Positions 1 through 12,915 of a stretch of 64,000 nucleotides of DNA are shown here, piece by piece (position 1 is the stretch's first letter; each line of letters starts with the position of its first letter). Source of the DNA: Cinclus cinclus (taxonomy: Eukaryota; Chordata; Aves; Passeriformes; Cinclidae); the NCBI RefSeq assembly GCF_963662255.1, contig NC_085059.1, forward strand, positions 8,961,234 to 9,025,233, given 5' to 3'. The translations under genes were made by a program, and so were the position numbers. The notes under the pieces were generated by a model. The model was not told the origin of the DNA, made no database searches, and saw only the letters and a list, made by a program, of their open reading frames with translations.

Positions 1-2321
1 GAAAAAAGTGAAAGATACAGAAAAAATAGTTATGAACTGTAAAATGCTGAGCTAGGTGCATGGCAAGAACTAGAACCCAACTTTGTGCATAATGCAAGAA
101 AATCATTAGATTATTTTGAAAGCAACTAAATAGTGAATTTCTTATATTCCTTTTAAAAATATTTAAAAATGAAAATGCATCAAACTAATCTGATTCAATT
201 CCACTAAGATACACCACACGTGGATTTGTGCCTTTTCTGAAGCTGAAGTTTTCTGTTAAATATTTATTTTCTCTTTCTCTGCCCTCCACCACCTGATCAG
301 AAATCACTTCTCTGTGAAGACTTTAGGGAAAAGAAAGTCAGTCCACCAGGCCAGAGTCTCACATGTGAGGAATGAACTTCATCCTCTTCTTCGCATGTTG
401 GCTCCATTAATTGACACAGTACTGAATAGAAACAATGCACTAATAGCTCTAAATGTGATTTTAATGGAAATGGAAATGTGGAAAGCATTACAGTAATAAA
501 AAGAAGTGAAACAAGATTTATGCAGTAATAATAAATATTAAAAGGAAAGCAGAATTGAAGATCCAGTTATGATTCTGACTATTCAATACCAATCTCTTCA
601 ATTTTTTTTAATGAGGTCAATTTTAACATGCCATTTGAGATACATATACATTCCTGGGGAATGCTTATAGGGGGCTTGCAGCTGGAAATGGATGAACCAA
701 ATCCACACACAATACATCTTTTCCACATTTTTCTCTCTTATTGGAGTAAATTCTGACTGCAAAGTTCTACAATAACTGAGACTTGGATTTTTTATTATGT
801 TTTGTTGTGAGTTTTAAAAAAATTATTTCATTTTAATATTATTACGACAATCATTGGACCTTTAACTTGCTCTTAATAAACGAATAGCAGCATCTCTTCC
901 TGCTCCTCTTTCAGGTGACTAAGCATTTTTAAAATTAACTAGTCTGTATTGTACATTCAACTACCTAGAAATTACGGAAGATTATTCTAACCAGCTGGAG
1001 AACACTAGAGTGTGGGTATAAATTCACTTTCTTGGTGAGACACAGTCATCCAACTTCATCAAGTGCACTGAAAAGAGAAACCAAACATTTCAAGCCAGAT
1101 ATTTGATTTCAGCTTCTGATGAATTTTTTATTTTTTTTAAATACAAATGGAGTAAAACTCACAAACATCTGAAAAGGTGTCTGGAGATAAGTTCTACAGA
1201 AATTTAAATTAGAACTTCTTAAATACAATAATAGGTGCCCAGGACCTAGGGCTACCATACCACCAACCTGACTTTATTTTGAGCAATATCTTGTTTCCTC
1301 AGAGATCTGATTAAATCACTGGGACTATCATGGAAATAAAGCTATGCCCACTTGATCCTTCATTACAAGTCCAACTCATATTCACTTAACTAAATTGTTT
1401 TGAATGCAATATTTTTCTTCATTTCATCACTGCATTTAACTTTCTAAGATATTTAAACCCTCAAGGGTAAAAAATGAAGATAACAGCTTGGCTCTAAGAT
1501 ATATTTTTAATGTATGCATGTCCTTTTTTTACATAAAACCTTTAAGTTAGTTTATGTGTGCTAATAAATAAAGCTTCAGTTCATAGAAGTACTAATAACT
1601 GCTTCTTATTTCCTTCTTTCCTCCAGATTCTACTGAAGCACCTCAACTATTTTCTTCTTTACAAACAAACACACCAGAAAAGCATAATTCTGGAATAAAC
1701 TAATGGAGAAATGAGGCAGAAGTGCTGTGATAAAGATCATAAAACAAGTCACTTGGAAATCAGAAAACCAAGCCCCATTTTCAGATACAGTTTTTTAGCT
1801 GGCATGTAAAAGCATAGTTCTAAACAATCGTAACCCCAGCTGAGATGTTACCTCCCCTGAATGAACCATTTAACCCTACTCTCTGCTGAATAATTGTGCA
1901 AGACATGTAAATGCAATTTGTGTCGTGCTACCAAGTATTACACAATCTAGTATGCATAATTTGAATTGTCTTGATTTTTAACAAACTGAAGTCTTCTATC
2001 AGTACTGAAAATGTGAAAAATGAGCCACTGGAGAAAAGAGATGAATATTGTCATAAGAAAAAATGAATTAACCTGAAGGCCAACACAGAGTCAGAGCCTA
2101 ATTTGAAAATTACTGCACTAGTCATTCTAAGAAAGGATACTGTACTTCAAGTAACTATTTCTACATTGGAACACTGGTATGTTCACTGGGTGGAATATAA
2201 ACAAGGATCCATGTACTACTGGTTTTGCTCTCCTACTGTAATATTTGGAGTGAAGATATAAGACCAAAACATAGATCACATTTACAGAAAGATCCAAGAA
2301 CACAGGGAATTTCAATGTAAT

Positions 2322-2341
2322 AATTACATAATTATGTAATT
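2322..2341. repeat. 20-bp perfect AT palindrome
   Basis: AATTACATAATTATGTAATT equals its own reverse complement over all 20 bases. It opens a very AT-rich stretch to about 2425 with several further near-palindromic TATA/ATTA strings. Such tracts can extrude cruciforms and vary in length, but palindromes of this size also arise by chance in sequence this AT-rich. Confidence 0.85.
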
Positions 2342-2566
2342 GTATCATTATTACAATATTATATATTTTATTGTTATATATGATGTAATATATAATTATT
2401 CCAATATCATAATTAATAATTCAGTAGTTGGTAAGCTTTAATCTAACCAATGTAACTGTAAAATGCTACATCACATCTATCCTTTCTCAAATTTTACATA
2501 CTTTAGGCTTAATGATACATGATGTCAAAGGACTCCATCAATTCATTCTAAATGTAATAGTTTTAC

Positions 2567-2583
2567 AAAAAAAAAAAAAAAAA
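2567..2583. repeat. Poly-A run
   Basis: A run of 17 A followed by an A/C-rich string (ACAAACCAAAAC). No retroposon body could be recognised upstream of it, so it is recorded only as a homopolymer. Confidence 0.9.
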
Positions 2584-4130
2584 CAAACCAAAACATAAAG
2601 TCAAAATTAACTTTTGTACAGCAATTGGAAGCATCGCTGTGAACATATGAGCCACCTCCCAAATGCAAATAAAATTCAGAATATTGTTTTAGTTTCAAAA
2701 AAATATCAGTGCCTGAAATATAGTGTGGATGGGCTATACTTGATGGTATTACTCAGAGCAGAAGACAGAGCATGCAGATGTACTCAGATACTGAATAAAT
2801 GGTAAGATTTTTCCAATATGTTATTGCGGAATACTATTAGTACACAATTTACACTAGAGTACACTGGTAGTACACTATTTACAGGGAAATTGATAAAACC
2901 CCATTTATTTGAGAAAAATGTTTTCCATGTATGACTTGAAATATATTTAAGAAGTTTCTTATTTCTCTCATTATCCTCCATGTCTATTTTTTCAGTCTGA
3001 GGAAGGCCAATTCTAGATGACAGACAATTAAATTTTTGTATTGATAAGGAGAAAAAACCCTGCTATCCTTCAACGTATTTGCGTAATTACATTGTATTTT
3101 TTCCAGAAAGTTGATGTATTACTCAAATGTAATTGCTTGTGTTTCTGTATGTTTGTTTTATATTTATTAGAATCTATGATAAAAAACATTAGGTCGAGTA
3201 ATATATTACAGAAAAAAACCAAAACCATGCTCCAAAAACATGATCCTCTTCAACAACGAACTTATGAGAGTTGAAGGAAGTGCCTGCTCCCCTTTTCTGA
3301 GCACTCAGAAGGACACACCTGGAGAACTTTGTCCCATTTTGTGTCCCCAGACCTAACTGAGAAACTGAATTCAAGAAGAGGATAAATAAGGTGCTGATGG
3401 GAGGGAGCAATGTTAATTTAGGTCACAGTAAAGAAGCACCTGCAGGTGCACAGCAGAAGTTACAATGAGGAAGGAAAATTCCAATTGAATATTGAAGAAA
3501 AAAAAAACATAATGAGGATGGCTAAGTACTTGGACAGGTCATCCAGACCCTGAAGATTATGATCCACCTTAAAGGGTAGTCCACAGTTAAATAGGTTACC
3601 AAGTTATAGAAATAAGAAGAAAGATGTCAAGTTGATGAAAGAGAAACCTTCCATGGGAAAAAAGCCCCAAACGACCAAACACTGCCAGACTGTGGAAATA
3701 AGTTCACAAAACCTGGTATTAAAACTTTGCATGGAGCCCTTTTTTCCAAGCTGGATATGCAAAACAGACTGGTCTAATATCCTGATATACTGATCTGTAT
3801 GTAAATAACACCTTAAAACATTAAAGACCAAAAACATTTCTAATATTTGTTCCGTGTACTCAGTCAATTCTGGTTATTTTGCCCCAAAGACTGGATATAA
3901 AAACTGGATGAAACAGGCTTCACGATACCTTTGTGAGATACATATGAAATACTGTCCAAAATTAGCAGATGGTCAAAATAAAATATAGAGATTAAATACT
4001 GTTAAGCTGATCATAATATGAAGTAGAGCCGGGCAAGATATTTTACCAGAAGATATGAAAACACAGATGGCAATTTTTAAGAACAGATTTATGTTTGAAC
4101 ACATTAAATTAGGTGGCAGAACTCACAAAT

Positions 4131-4144
4131 AAAAAAAAAAAAAA
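4131..4144. repeat. Poly-A run
   Basis: Fourteen consecutive A between AAT and CACC. No element body is recognisable next to it. Confidence 0.9.
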
Positions 4145-7100
4145 CACCAAAATGTTTAAGATTAAAAAGAAACTGGATAAACATCAATCTGGCATGATAT
4201 CTGCCTTAACAGTATATCTTATTGTTGAAGAAAAATAAAGGAAGTATAACATTCAGGGCTAAGGGTGAAAAAATTCTTGGTAAGAAAATAAAATTCTTGG
4301 TAAGGAACTATCTTTTGGGGGCTAAACTTTAGCTTAATTTGTCAATATATTAGCTCAGCCCAAAGAGTTTTACTTACTCTCAGAATTCTACTATGAAGGC
4401 AGTAAGCACCATCTCTTGATACATTAATGTAAAATTCAAAATACTGTGGGGTTTACCTAAAAAAAATTTACAGATTTGAAAAGGTATAGTGAAGCTAGAA
4501 TAAGCTACAAGGTGAACTAGAAAAACAAGGTAATCTTTCCTGATTCAGAGACAGATCATAGATGAAGGATATAAGTACAGATTTTCAATGAAAATAATTA
4601 AGATGCAACCAAAATGGTTCTTGTCTTTTGAAGCAAAATGTGATCACAGTCTTCCCAGCCTGCTTTTCTGGCTTTTTACAAACACCCCTAGGTTTGTGCA
4701 ATTTGATTAACAGTTCACATGTAGATACATTATGCTCTTGCCAGCAACTGCCTCTACCTACACTGCTTATGATTCCTCCTGTCTGAGACCGAGCTGAAGA
4801 TTTCTTCACTTCAAGCAACATCTTAATGAGCACATCAGGTTCTGCATTTGCCACCTTTCACTCCCAGATCCATTCCACACACCCTGGTTTAGCCCTGAAG
4901 TAAACAGTTTGTTGTTGTCTTTCAGTGGTTTCATCACTACAGTTAGAGAAGTCATTCCCTAAAAACTAACAAACAGCAGCCAGGTTCCAATAAAATGAAA
5001 CACTGAACTACTGCCTATTTTATGCAACTGGATGAAAATTAGAGGCAATAAAATTTATATGGCTTGCACACAAAAATTTCATGCATTAGCAAAAAGGAAG
5101 CATTTCTGTGCTTAAGTTTCGATTGAAAATATATAATTTCTGGCTTTAATTCCCAATTTTCTCCTTATCTGATGCAGGTGACACGCCCTTGAAAGAAATT
5201 CTGTAGTCTCCCTTATGAAACCTGAATTTTAAGATACATCTTCAATCACTTCTAATTATACAGGACATTAACATGAGAAAATGTCACTGGATGGAATTAT
5301 AATACCATCTCACAAGATCATTACACTATGTTAGGGTTGGAATCAAATATACATTTTAATTCAGACTGATTCACGCAGAAATCCATTGACTTCCATATTC
5401 CTTGCTTTGGTCAGACTGTTTGCTTCACGCTTCACCCAGGGAATATAGGTTCCCCTAGGAGCATAACAGGATTTCAGGGCTACTCTGGTAAAAACCATTA
5501 CAGATACTGCAGTCATCTTACTCTGATACTGCTGGCTCTTGTAAGCATTTGATCATCTTCTTCCTTTTGCAATACTGCAATCAACATGCAATATCCTAAT
5601 GGTCTAATTAAGCAATGGCGACTCAGGCAGGAGGCTTCCTGGGAATTAATGACCTCTTGGGAGGAGCTGATGTCCCAAAATACAGCCCAGCATCATTAAC
5701 TTTGCTAGTTTATTAATCTTTAGGAAATACTTCATGATGAGATTGCTATCTTTACTACAAGATGGAAGAATAAAATTTACTAAATATTTTAAGTTTTTCA
5801 TGTTTCAGCTAGAAAATTTCAGACATGTCTAGAGAATTTAATGATTCGATTGCAATTCTTTAAATTGTGCTTCATGACTGTGTTGTTTGTATCTGGGATT
5901 TAAAAACAGGAAGTATACAAATGTGCATTATTGAAACTTCAAGGTGAGAAAATGAAAATATTCAAAATCTGAATAAAGATGTTGTGGTTGAGCACTAAAA
6001 AGCCACAGAAGTATTACAGAGGTGTATTTGGGCAAAGAGGATTACTGACAGAGACACAACTTGCTTCTGGTACCACACAAAGAGTACAAAACCAGATAAG
6101 GAGACCTGAAGGAGTATTTTCATGACCCTGAAAGCTCACCTTTCTGTATCAGGGCTAAGCTTAATTTCTTGTTTATAGCAATCCCAGTAACACCTTGATT
6201 GCTGAATTAATTGAGTTTTAATCTGATTTGAAAGCTATGAACATTTACAGAATGTATCTCCCAGTAGTGGTGAAGCTACTGAGAACATGGAGTGGTTTTA
6301 ACCCCATGAGAACATGGGGGTTTATCACCCCAATTTGTAAAATAAAATTGTTCTTTAAATTTTTCAAAATATCAGAATTCCCATTCAAAAGAAGGTTGTA
6401 AATACCAAAACACTTTCACTGATTGGACATGAAGTATCAAAAATTCCAGCTGAAGAGAAATTCCAAAGCGCACTTTTAAGCATCTCAGATGATGTTCCAG
6501 TTAAACTTTATTTTAAATGACATGGCTAAGTCTTGCAAATTAGAAGGACAAGTCTTAGTTCAGAGTTCTTAGCCACCCAGTTCGGACTTACAAGCCCAAT
6601 TTCTCAGCCTAAACCCAAGCCAACAATTATCACATCTTGGTGCGAAGACTGAAATCCTGAAATTGGAAATTACTGACACTGGTGGGGGCGAGGGAGTACT
6701 CAGACTGGGGATTCTGGAGTGTAAATTGGTTTTCATTATGAAGTTCAGGGAGGAAGAAGAGATGGTTGAATCTTCTATGCAAGTAGATTTACTGCTAGAG
6801 AAACATTTCTAAATAACATGTTCATTTATCAGTACTAAAACTGAAAAATTTTGAGCAGCAGTATAAATAACAGCATTAGTATCAGTCCTTCATAAAAAAA
6901 AAAGGTTGTTTTGACAGTTAAGTAAACAAACATAAATGATGTGGAGGTATTCTCCCAGGCATCTACACTTTCATCTGAAATACAAAGACTTCATCCAAAG
7001 CCAGTGAAATTAAATAGATTATTTCTCTGAAACTGTTTTTTGGTTGTTTTGTTTTTGGTTTTGATTTCTTTTTATTATGGGATTAAATGAGAATATCATA

Positions 7101-10100
7101 CAAGAAGCACATGTTTTACATCAGAGCACTAAATTACTACAACTAAAAGGAGGAATTTTTTGGTATACTAGGTTTCCAGTATATAACTGCTAAACTGCTT
7201 TTGCTCAACTCATAGGAAAAAAGAATATCATTATTTTAGACAGGAGAGAACATAAAGGGAAGATAAGCTCCATGTAATCAATATGGTCACAACACCCCTG
7301 GCAGTTCCTTTTCTTTCCATTGTTCTTGTGTCAGACACCTTCTGACATACTAACAGTGGTTATTAGTTACAATGTGTGTGGGGGGGGAGAATCCCTTATT
7401 CAGAGCTGCATATATTATTGTGTAATGTAATAGCTTGGTTGAAGAGAAGAAACTAGGACTAGAATTTTCACTGAAGATTTAGGTAGCTTGGTGACAAAAT
7501 TCCATTACAAAAAAAGAGCAAAGGATTATCCCGTTACAGGTCTGTGCACATGCCACCAACACAGCCTCCCACTGGTGCCTTGCACATATTTGCCTGATTG
7601 CATAAAGTGTGTGCTCCTGGTTTTTATCTTCAGCATTTAAATTGGGACCACTAGCAGAGACTTCTAAAGGTCATTGTCGGCCCTGGATTACAGAACAAGC
7701 ACTATTCTCTGATGCCCAAAAGGATCCCAGCTACTACGTGCTGTGTAGTTTACTGCAGACCTGAAAATACTCCAGTTTTTTCCGCATAGCAGTTGACTTT
7801 TTTCAAAGATGTCTGGATGCTTACTTGAATTAAAATGAACTTTATAGAATATCACTGGAAGTACCATAAAACAGCACATTTATTTGGATCTTAGCCTACT
7901 GAATGCTAGCTGATCTCTCTAAATCTCAGCACTTTTACAGTTGCCTAATAGCATAGCACAGGCATAGCACTAACAAAGAAGATTGTACACTTGAACTATT
8001 CTATTTAACTAATAAAACAAAGGAAATTAGCAAAGCATAATTAGCTCCAATCTTACTCGAGGTAAGAGAAGACAATAAAAAGCTATTATTTCAAACGTGG
8101 AATATCGAACGGGTGGTTTTACAACACATCAGATGACATCATTACTCTCTCCAGATAAGCGTCTCAGTATTTGCCACATTAATGAGCCACAGGATGAAGA
8201 TGCTCCTTGGAGCTCTATGGAAAGATCAATATAGAGAAAAGATGCCATGCAGGCTCTTTGGTTCATCTGTAGGGAACCAGTCAATTGACTTAAGAATGAG
8301 AATCAAACTTTGACAAAGGAGCCTCATACAACCTTCAGAACCATTATAAACACTGCTAGTATTGCACATTAATCAGGCAAACTATTCTGGATATATAATG
8401 TTAGAAACAATGAAAAGAGACACAACTGCTTAAAAATCTTTCAAGTTCTGTCTCTTAATGCAACCTAATGTGAAGACTTCACTGCTAAAAAATTGTTGTG
8501 TTTCACTCTAATGATGGAAGTGAATATATTAATGCTTCAGAGCAGTTAAAGAGTCTCCTATCGCATCATAATTATAGCGGTAAAATCTTGGGAAAAATGG
8601 CCCAGACAAATTACTTTGAATGTAGTTGTCCCTGTTGCAAGGAGCCTTCCAAGGAAAATATTCTGGAGATTTTATTCTCACTCTCCTCATACAACCATGT
8701 GTGAATCTTAGTTAATGTTTATTTCCTGCAGTAAAGAAAGCTGGGATTCTATCCTAATAAGTGACATAACAGAAGAAGAAACAAATAAATAAAATGACCC
8801 AACAGACAGCTCTGCTGACATGAACTGGACAGAGGACCAGTGATAATAAGAGAGGAAGGACTCTCCTGGCAAGGACTGGCCTTACTCAATAGTATTCTGT
8901 AGTCACCCTACCACTGTGGAACACTCAAAAAAAGCTGGGATACACTGCATGCTTATTCTTATCATCAATAATGGGCAACAAATGAAAATATTCTGTCTAT
9001 TTTCTTTCATTTTTAGCCTATCATAACTACAAAAATAGACATTAAAAATCCCAGAAGACCTCAGAAGGCATCTACAGGTTCTATACACATCATTCCTCAA
9101 TGATCCCTGTCCTGAAATGATTAAAACATAACACAGCAAATCAACACTCAACAAGATCACTGGGATTATTCAGACAGCTCACCTTTCCCCAAATCAAATA
9201 GTTCCAGTTTACATCCATTAAGCAACTGCCCCAGGTGAGACTGACAAAATGACTACAGGCCCCTGCCTCCCTTTAGTGTCCATTCCCAAATGCCTCCCTC
9301 TTCCTTCCCTGGCCTCATGAGCTCCCCAAGCAGAGCTGAATGTGAGCCTGCTGCTCACAATCTTTAGTGTTCCAAACAGAAAGATCTGTGTTTGCTGTGA
9401 CACAGGCTCAGCACCAGCACTAACACCATTCAGAACAACCATTTTTTCAGTTCTCTGATAATAAAAGATAATTGAAACTAAAGAGCACTTTAAAACTAGA
9501 CTGAAACAAAGTCAGTTTAATCAACTGTAACCACATCCAGAAAATATGAGGATATTTCACTGGAATCTTTTGGAGTGGGTGCAGTTTATTCTGCTTATCA
9601 CAGATTTTGTTTTGTATCCTTTCTGAGGCTATAGAAAAGGTTTATTGTTAAGCTGATATGGTTTTTACTCTCATTAATCTACCCTCATTTGTTTTTTCCA
9701 AGTGCAATAATGCTTTTGATTTGAAGGGTCACATTCAAATGCCATTATCCCAAGGACTAAATGGAGAAAATTTAAGCACAGGCCAACGTCTCGCTGGGAT
9801 TTGTAGAACCTTCTGTAAAGTAAATAAGGCCCTTGGGGCTTATCAGTCATTGGTGTGTTCAGATCCCAAAACTAAGAGAATTAAGGGGATTAGTTAGAGG
9901 AGAAATGAAATGTACCTAATTAATTCCCCAGATCCCTGCAGATTATATGGTATGTTTGGAACAGCAGGAAATTGTGACTGAAATTAAAAATACATACCTA
10001 CAGGAGTGATGCTGAGAAATGCGGCCTTTTCTCCTCCTACTACAATATCAGTGATATAATAATAAGGGCTATTAAATTTCACAGGTTTCTTATAATTTTA

Positions 10101-12868
10101 TAACAAATTTTCCTGTCACAGTTTATTTTTTTAAAGAACAAAGAAGAAAAATTATGGCAGTTTCAATTTGTCAAAGTGTGAAATGAATTTTATATTTCAG
10201 CTCCTCATTCTAACCCACTTTGGAAGAAGTGACTTAGTTTCCTCTACATATTTTTACTTCACAGTGGGGAAGGAAAACAATGCTGTTTATAGAGTACATG
10301 ACAGAACTTTACAAAACTTATCTTCAGGAGAAGATAACAGAAATATTTCTCTGAATTCATGCCAATATCTTCAGAGTTCTGCTATTGTTTATGTTTTCAA
10401 ACCACATAAATCTGAAACTAATATAAATCTTTCTGCAGGCCCAGCCACTTTTACAGAAACTTTTGCCAGATGCTTCTGCCTGTGTTGATTACAGATTCCT
10501 TGTGTTTTCCTCATATGGAGTATAAATAAGTATCTTTCCTTGTTTGTCCATTCTTTTCTGTGGTCCTTTCACATGCTCTCATCCATGGAATTGAATATCC
10601 ACTAGGGATGAAATTAATTTTTCTGTGGGAGCTGTGGTATACCCCTGTCAGTAGGTAGAAATACTTAAAAGTAGAATTTCAAAGAAAGGGCTCTTAAAAA
10701 GTGGAGCTAAAGAGGAACATTTGCATTCCCCTCACTGCCAAACTACAGGACAGCAGAGAGAAGGGATGGAGATTGTAAAAACAGCTCTGAGAAACATTCA
10801 GAGGAATAGTCACAGAGAGACAGGAAATCAAGTAGTTTTTCAAAGATTCTGTAAACAAGGAAGGTAATCTGAACTGACCACAGGGAGGGACAGACAGCAA
10901 TTCAACAAAACCACTATGTGTGCAAATCACTCAAATACATCAGTTCCTATAAGACAAAATTATTTAATTTGCAATGCATCAATCATTTGCCATAATATGG
11001 GAAGTAAATACATCATCATAGAGACCTGTCACAGGATCCATGTCTTCTACTTTCAACATAAACATCTGGGGATTCATCCAGTATTTCTTTTCCATGAAAC
11101 AGTTAATTGTAAAATAAATAATTGGTTTTACTACAGCATTTCAGTGTCAGCAGAAAACCATTGTTCTGTGACTTTGTTTCAACAGCATTATGTCTAATAA
11201 AAATAACAGTTGAGTAGTTGTGGATGTGTCTGTCACATTCCATTAACCTGACTGCCTACCAATGGCTTCATAAGAGCCACTGGCTGACAAATAATTTCAC
11301 AAAGAGAGACAGCAAATTAACACTGTGCAATTGTCTTCACCTGCAGATTTCTGGACTTCTTATATTTTCGAATGATATCATTCATATCAGACCTAAATAC
11401 TTCTTTAAAATATCTAGAAATGTACAATTAATAAGCTACTTATATCTTCCATCTCAGCTGAAGTTTGCTGGGGTGTAGAAAGGTACCTGTTTGAGATATT
11501 TTTCATTAGGATTATGAAGTATTTGATTACAAACACCAACAAAAATAAAAAACCCCACACAATTGATAACACTTTGCTAGTTTCCTTTCTCTATTATCAC
11601 CACAACTCAGTAGTTTCAATCCCTTGAAGTTCATGTATACACTATCTCCATTTTAGAGAAATACTGAATTATTTTTTTTCCCAATTTGATTCCCGAATGA
11701 AATGAAAAACAATCTGTGTCACATTAATTTAAAACTGTCACATATTAGCAGATTTCATGTGCTACTCAGAATTTTTATCTCCTGGCATATCAAAGATTAA
11801 TTTGTAACCCAAACTGAAACCCAAAGCCCCTCAACAAGTTTAAGAAATGTAGGCATCATACCTAAGCCTATAAACCAAAAAGGGAAAGGATGTGGGATCC
11901 TGCCTATAACCATCTCTTGCCAGTGGCAGACAGAAACCTTAAAAGATTCATCCATTGTGTGAGACGGAGTTACCAGTGGAGTTCCTCAGAAACTGAATTC
12001 TCAGGTTTGGTTACTTAAAGTTTGGGGCAGGATTTTGAATTCTATGCCATAATTCAGCTCTTGCCAGGTCCTGACTTTCATTCAACTTCAGTTCAGTCCC
12101 TTGAAGCCAGTGCTATTCACATTACAGGCCAGGCCCACAATTTCATACACCTCTAGGTCCTCTCAATGAAATGTTTGCAGAAACCTGCTTAAGCATCTGC
12201 TTAGCTCTCATAAAGCACCTGCAGACATAACAGGATGAGCCCACCACCTCCTAGAAAGCTGCATAATAATTTAACAGTGTGAATGTTTCCAAAGGGAAAT
12301 ATGTGTAGTATGACCAAAGCATTATGCAAATGTTTTTACAATGATTTAGCCCTGCCATAATATCTTATGCTGTTATACAAACAGTGCATTAAGCCATGTC
12401 GTTGCTGACAAAAGAAGGCAGGAGCTGGACCAGATATCCTGCAGCCTCCACCTGAAAGTATGGATGCCTTGAGTGCACGCTACCTATTAATTTAAAATTC
12501 TGAAACTAATTATGTATGTCAGGGTGACCTTTTTCTAATCTACATTCATCACAGAACACAAGCCTTCTGTCTCTGTTGTTCCCATAATAAAATAGCTGCT
12601 GATAGACTTATATAATTGACTGTATCTGAAGTGGACTCCTACCATGGTGCTACATTCAAATTGTATGTAATCCCATCTGAATAAAGATAAGTAAAAATAA
12701 TCCAGCTATCTCAAGTAATTAACTTCTAAGGTTACATAGTAACATTGGAAAAATTATTACCCATGATCTTAAAAACAATGTAACAGACTACATAGATGTC
12801 ACATTCATTGCTGAGCTACCAAAAATTATTTGCAACATTTAAAAATGCATGTAGCACAATATATAGTA

Positions 12869-12915
12869 ATTTCTATTTATTTCTATTTCTTTTTATTTCT
12901 ATTTTTCTATTTATC
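12869..12915. repeat. TTTCTAT-rich low-complexity tract
   Basis: Imperfect iterations of ATTTCTATTT and ATTTTTCTATTT over about 46 bp. This is a short degenerate pyrimidine/AT microsatellite with no sign of a mobile element around it. Confidence 0.85.

Noticed and set aside
1590..1700. Possible terminal exon: TACTAATAAC branch-like string, TTCCTTCTTTCCTCCAG acceptor at 1626, AATAAA near 1693
   Set aside because: The acceptor is good, but no good donor follows and a terminal exon of about 90 nt without other support is not convincing.
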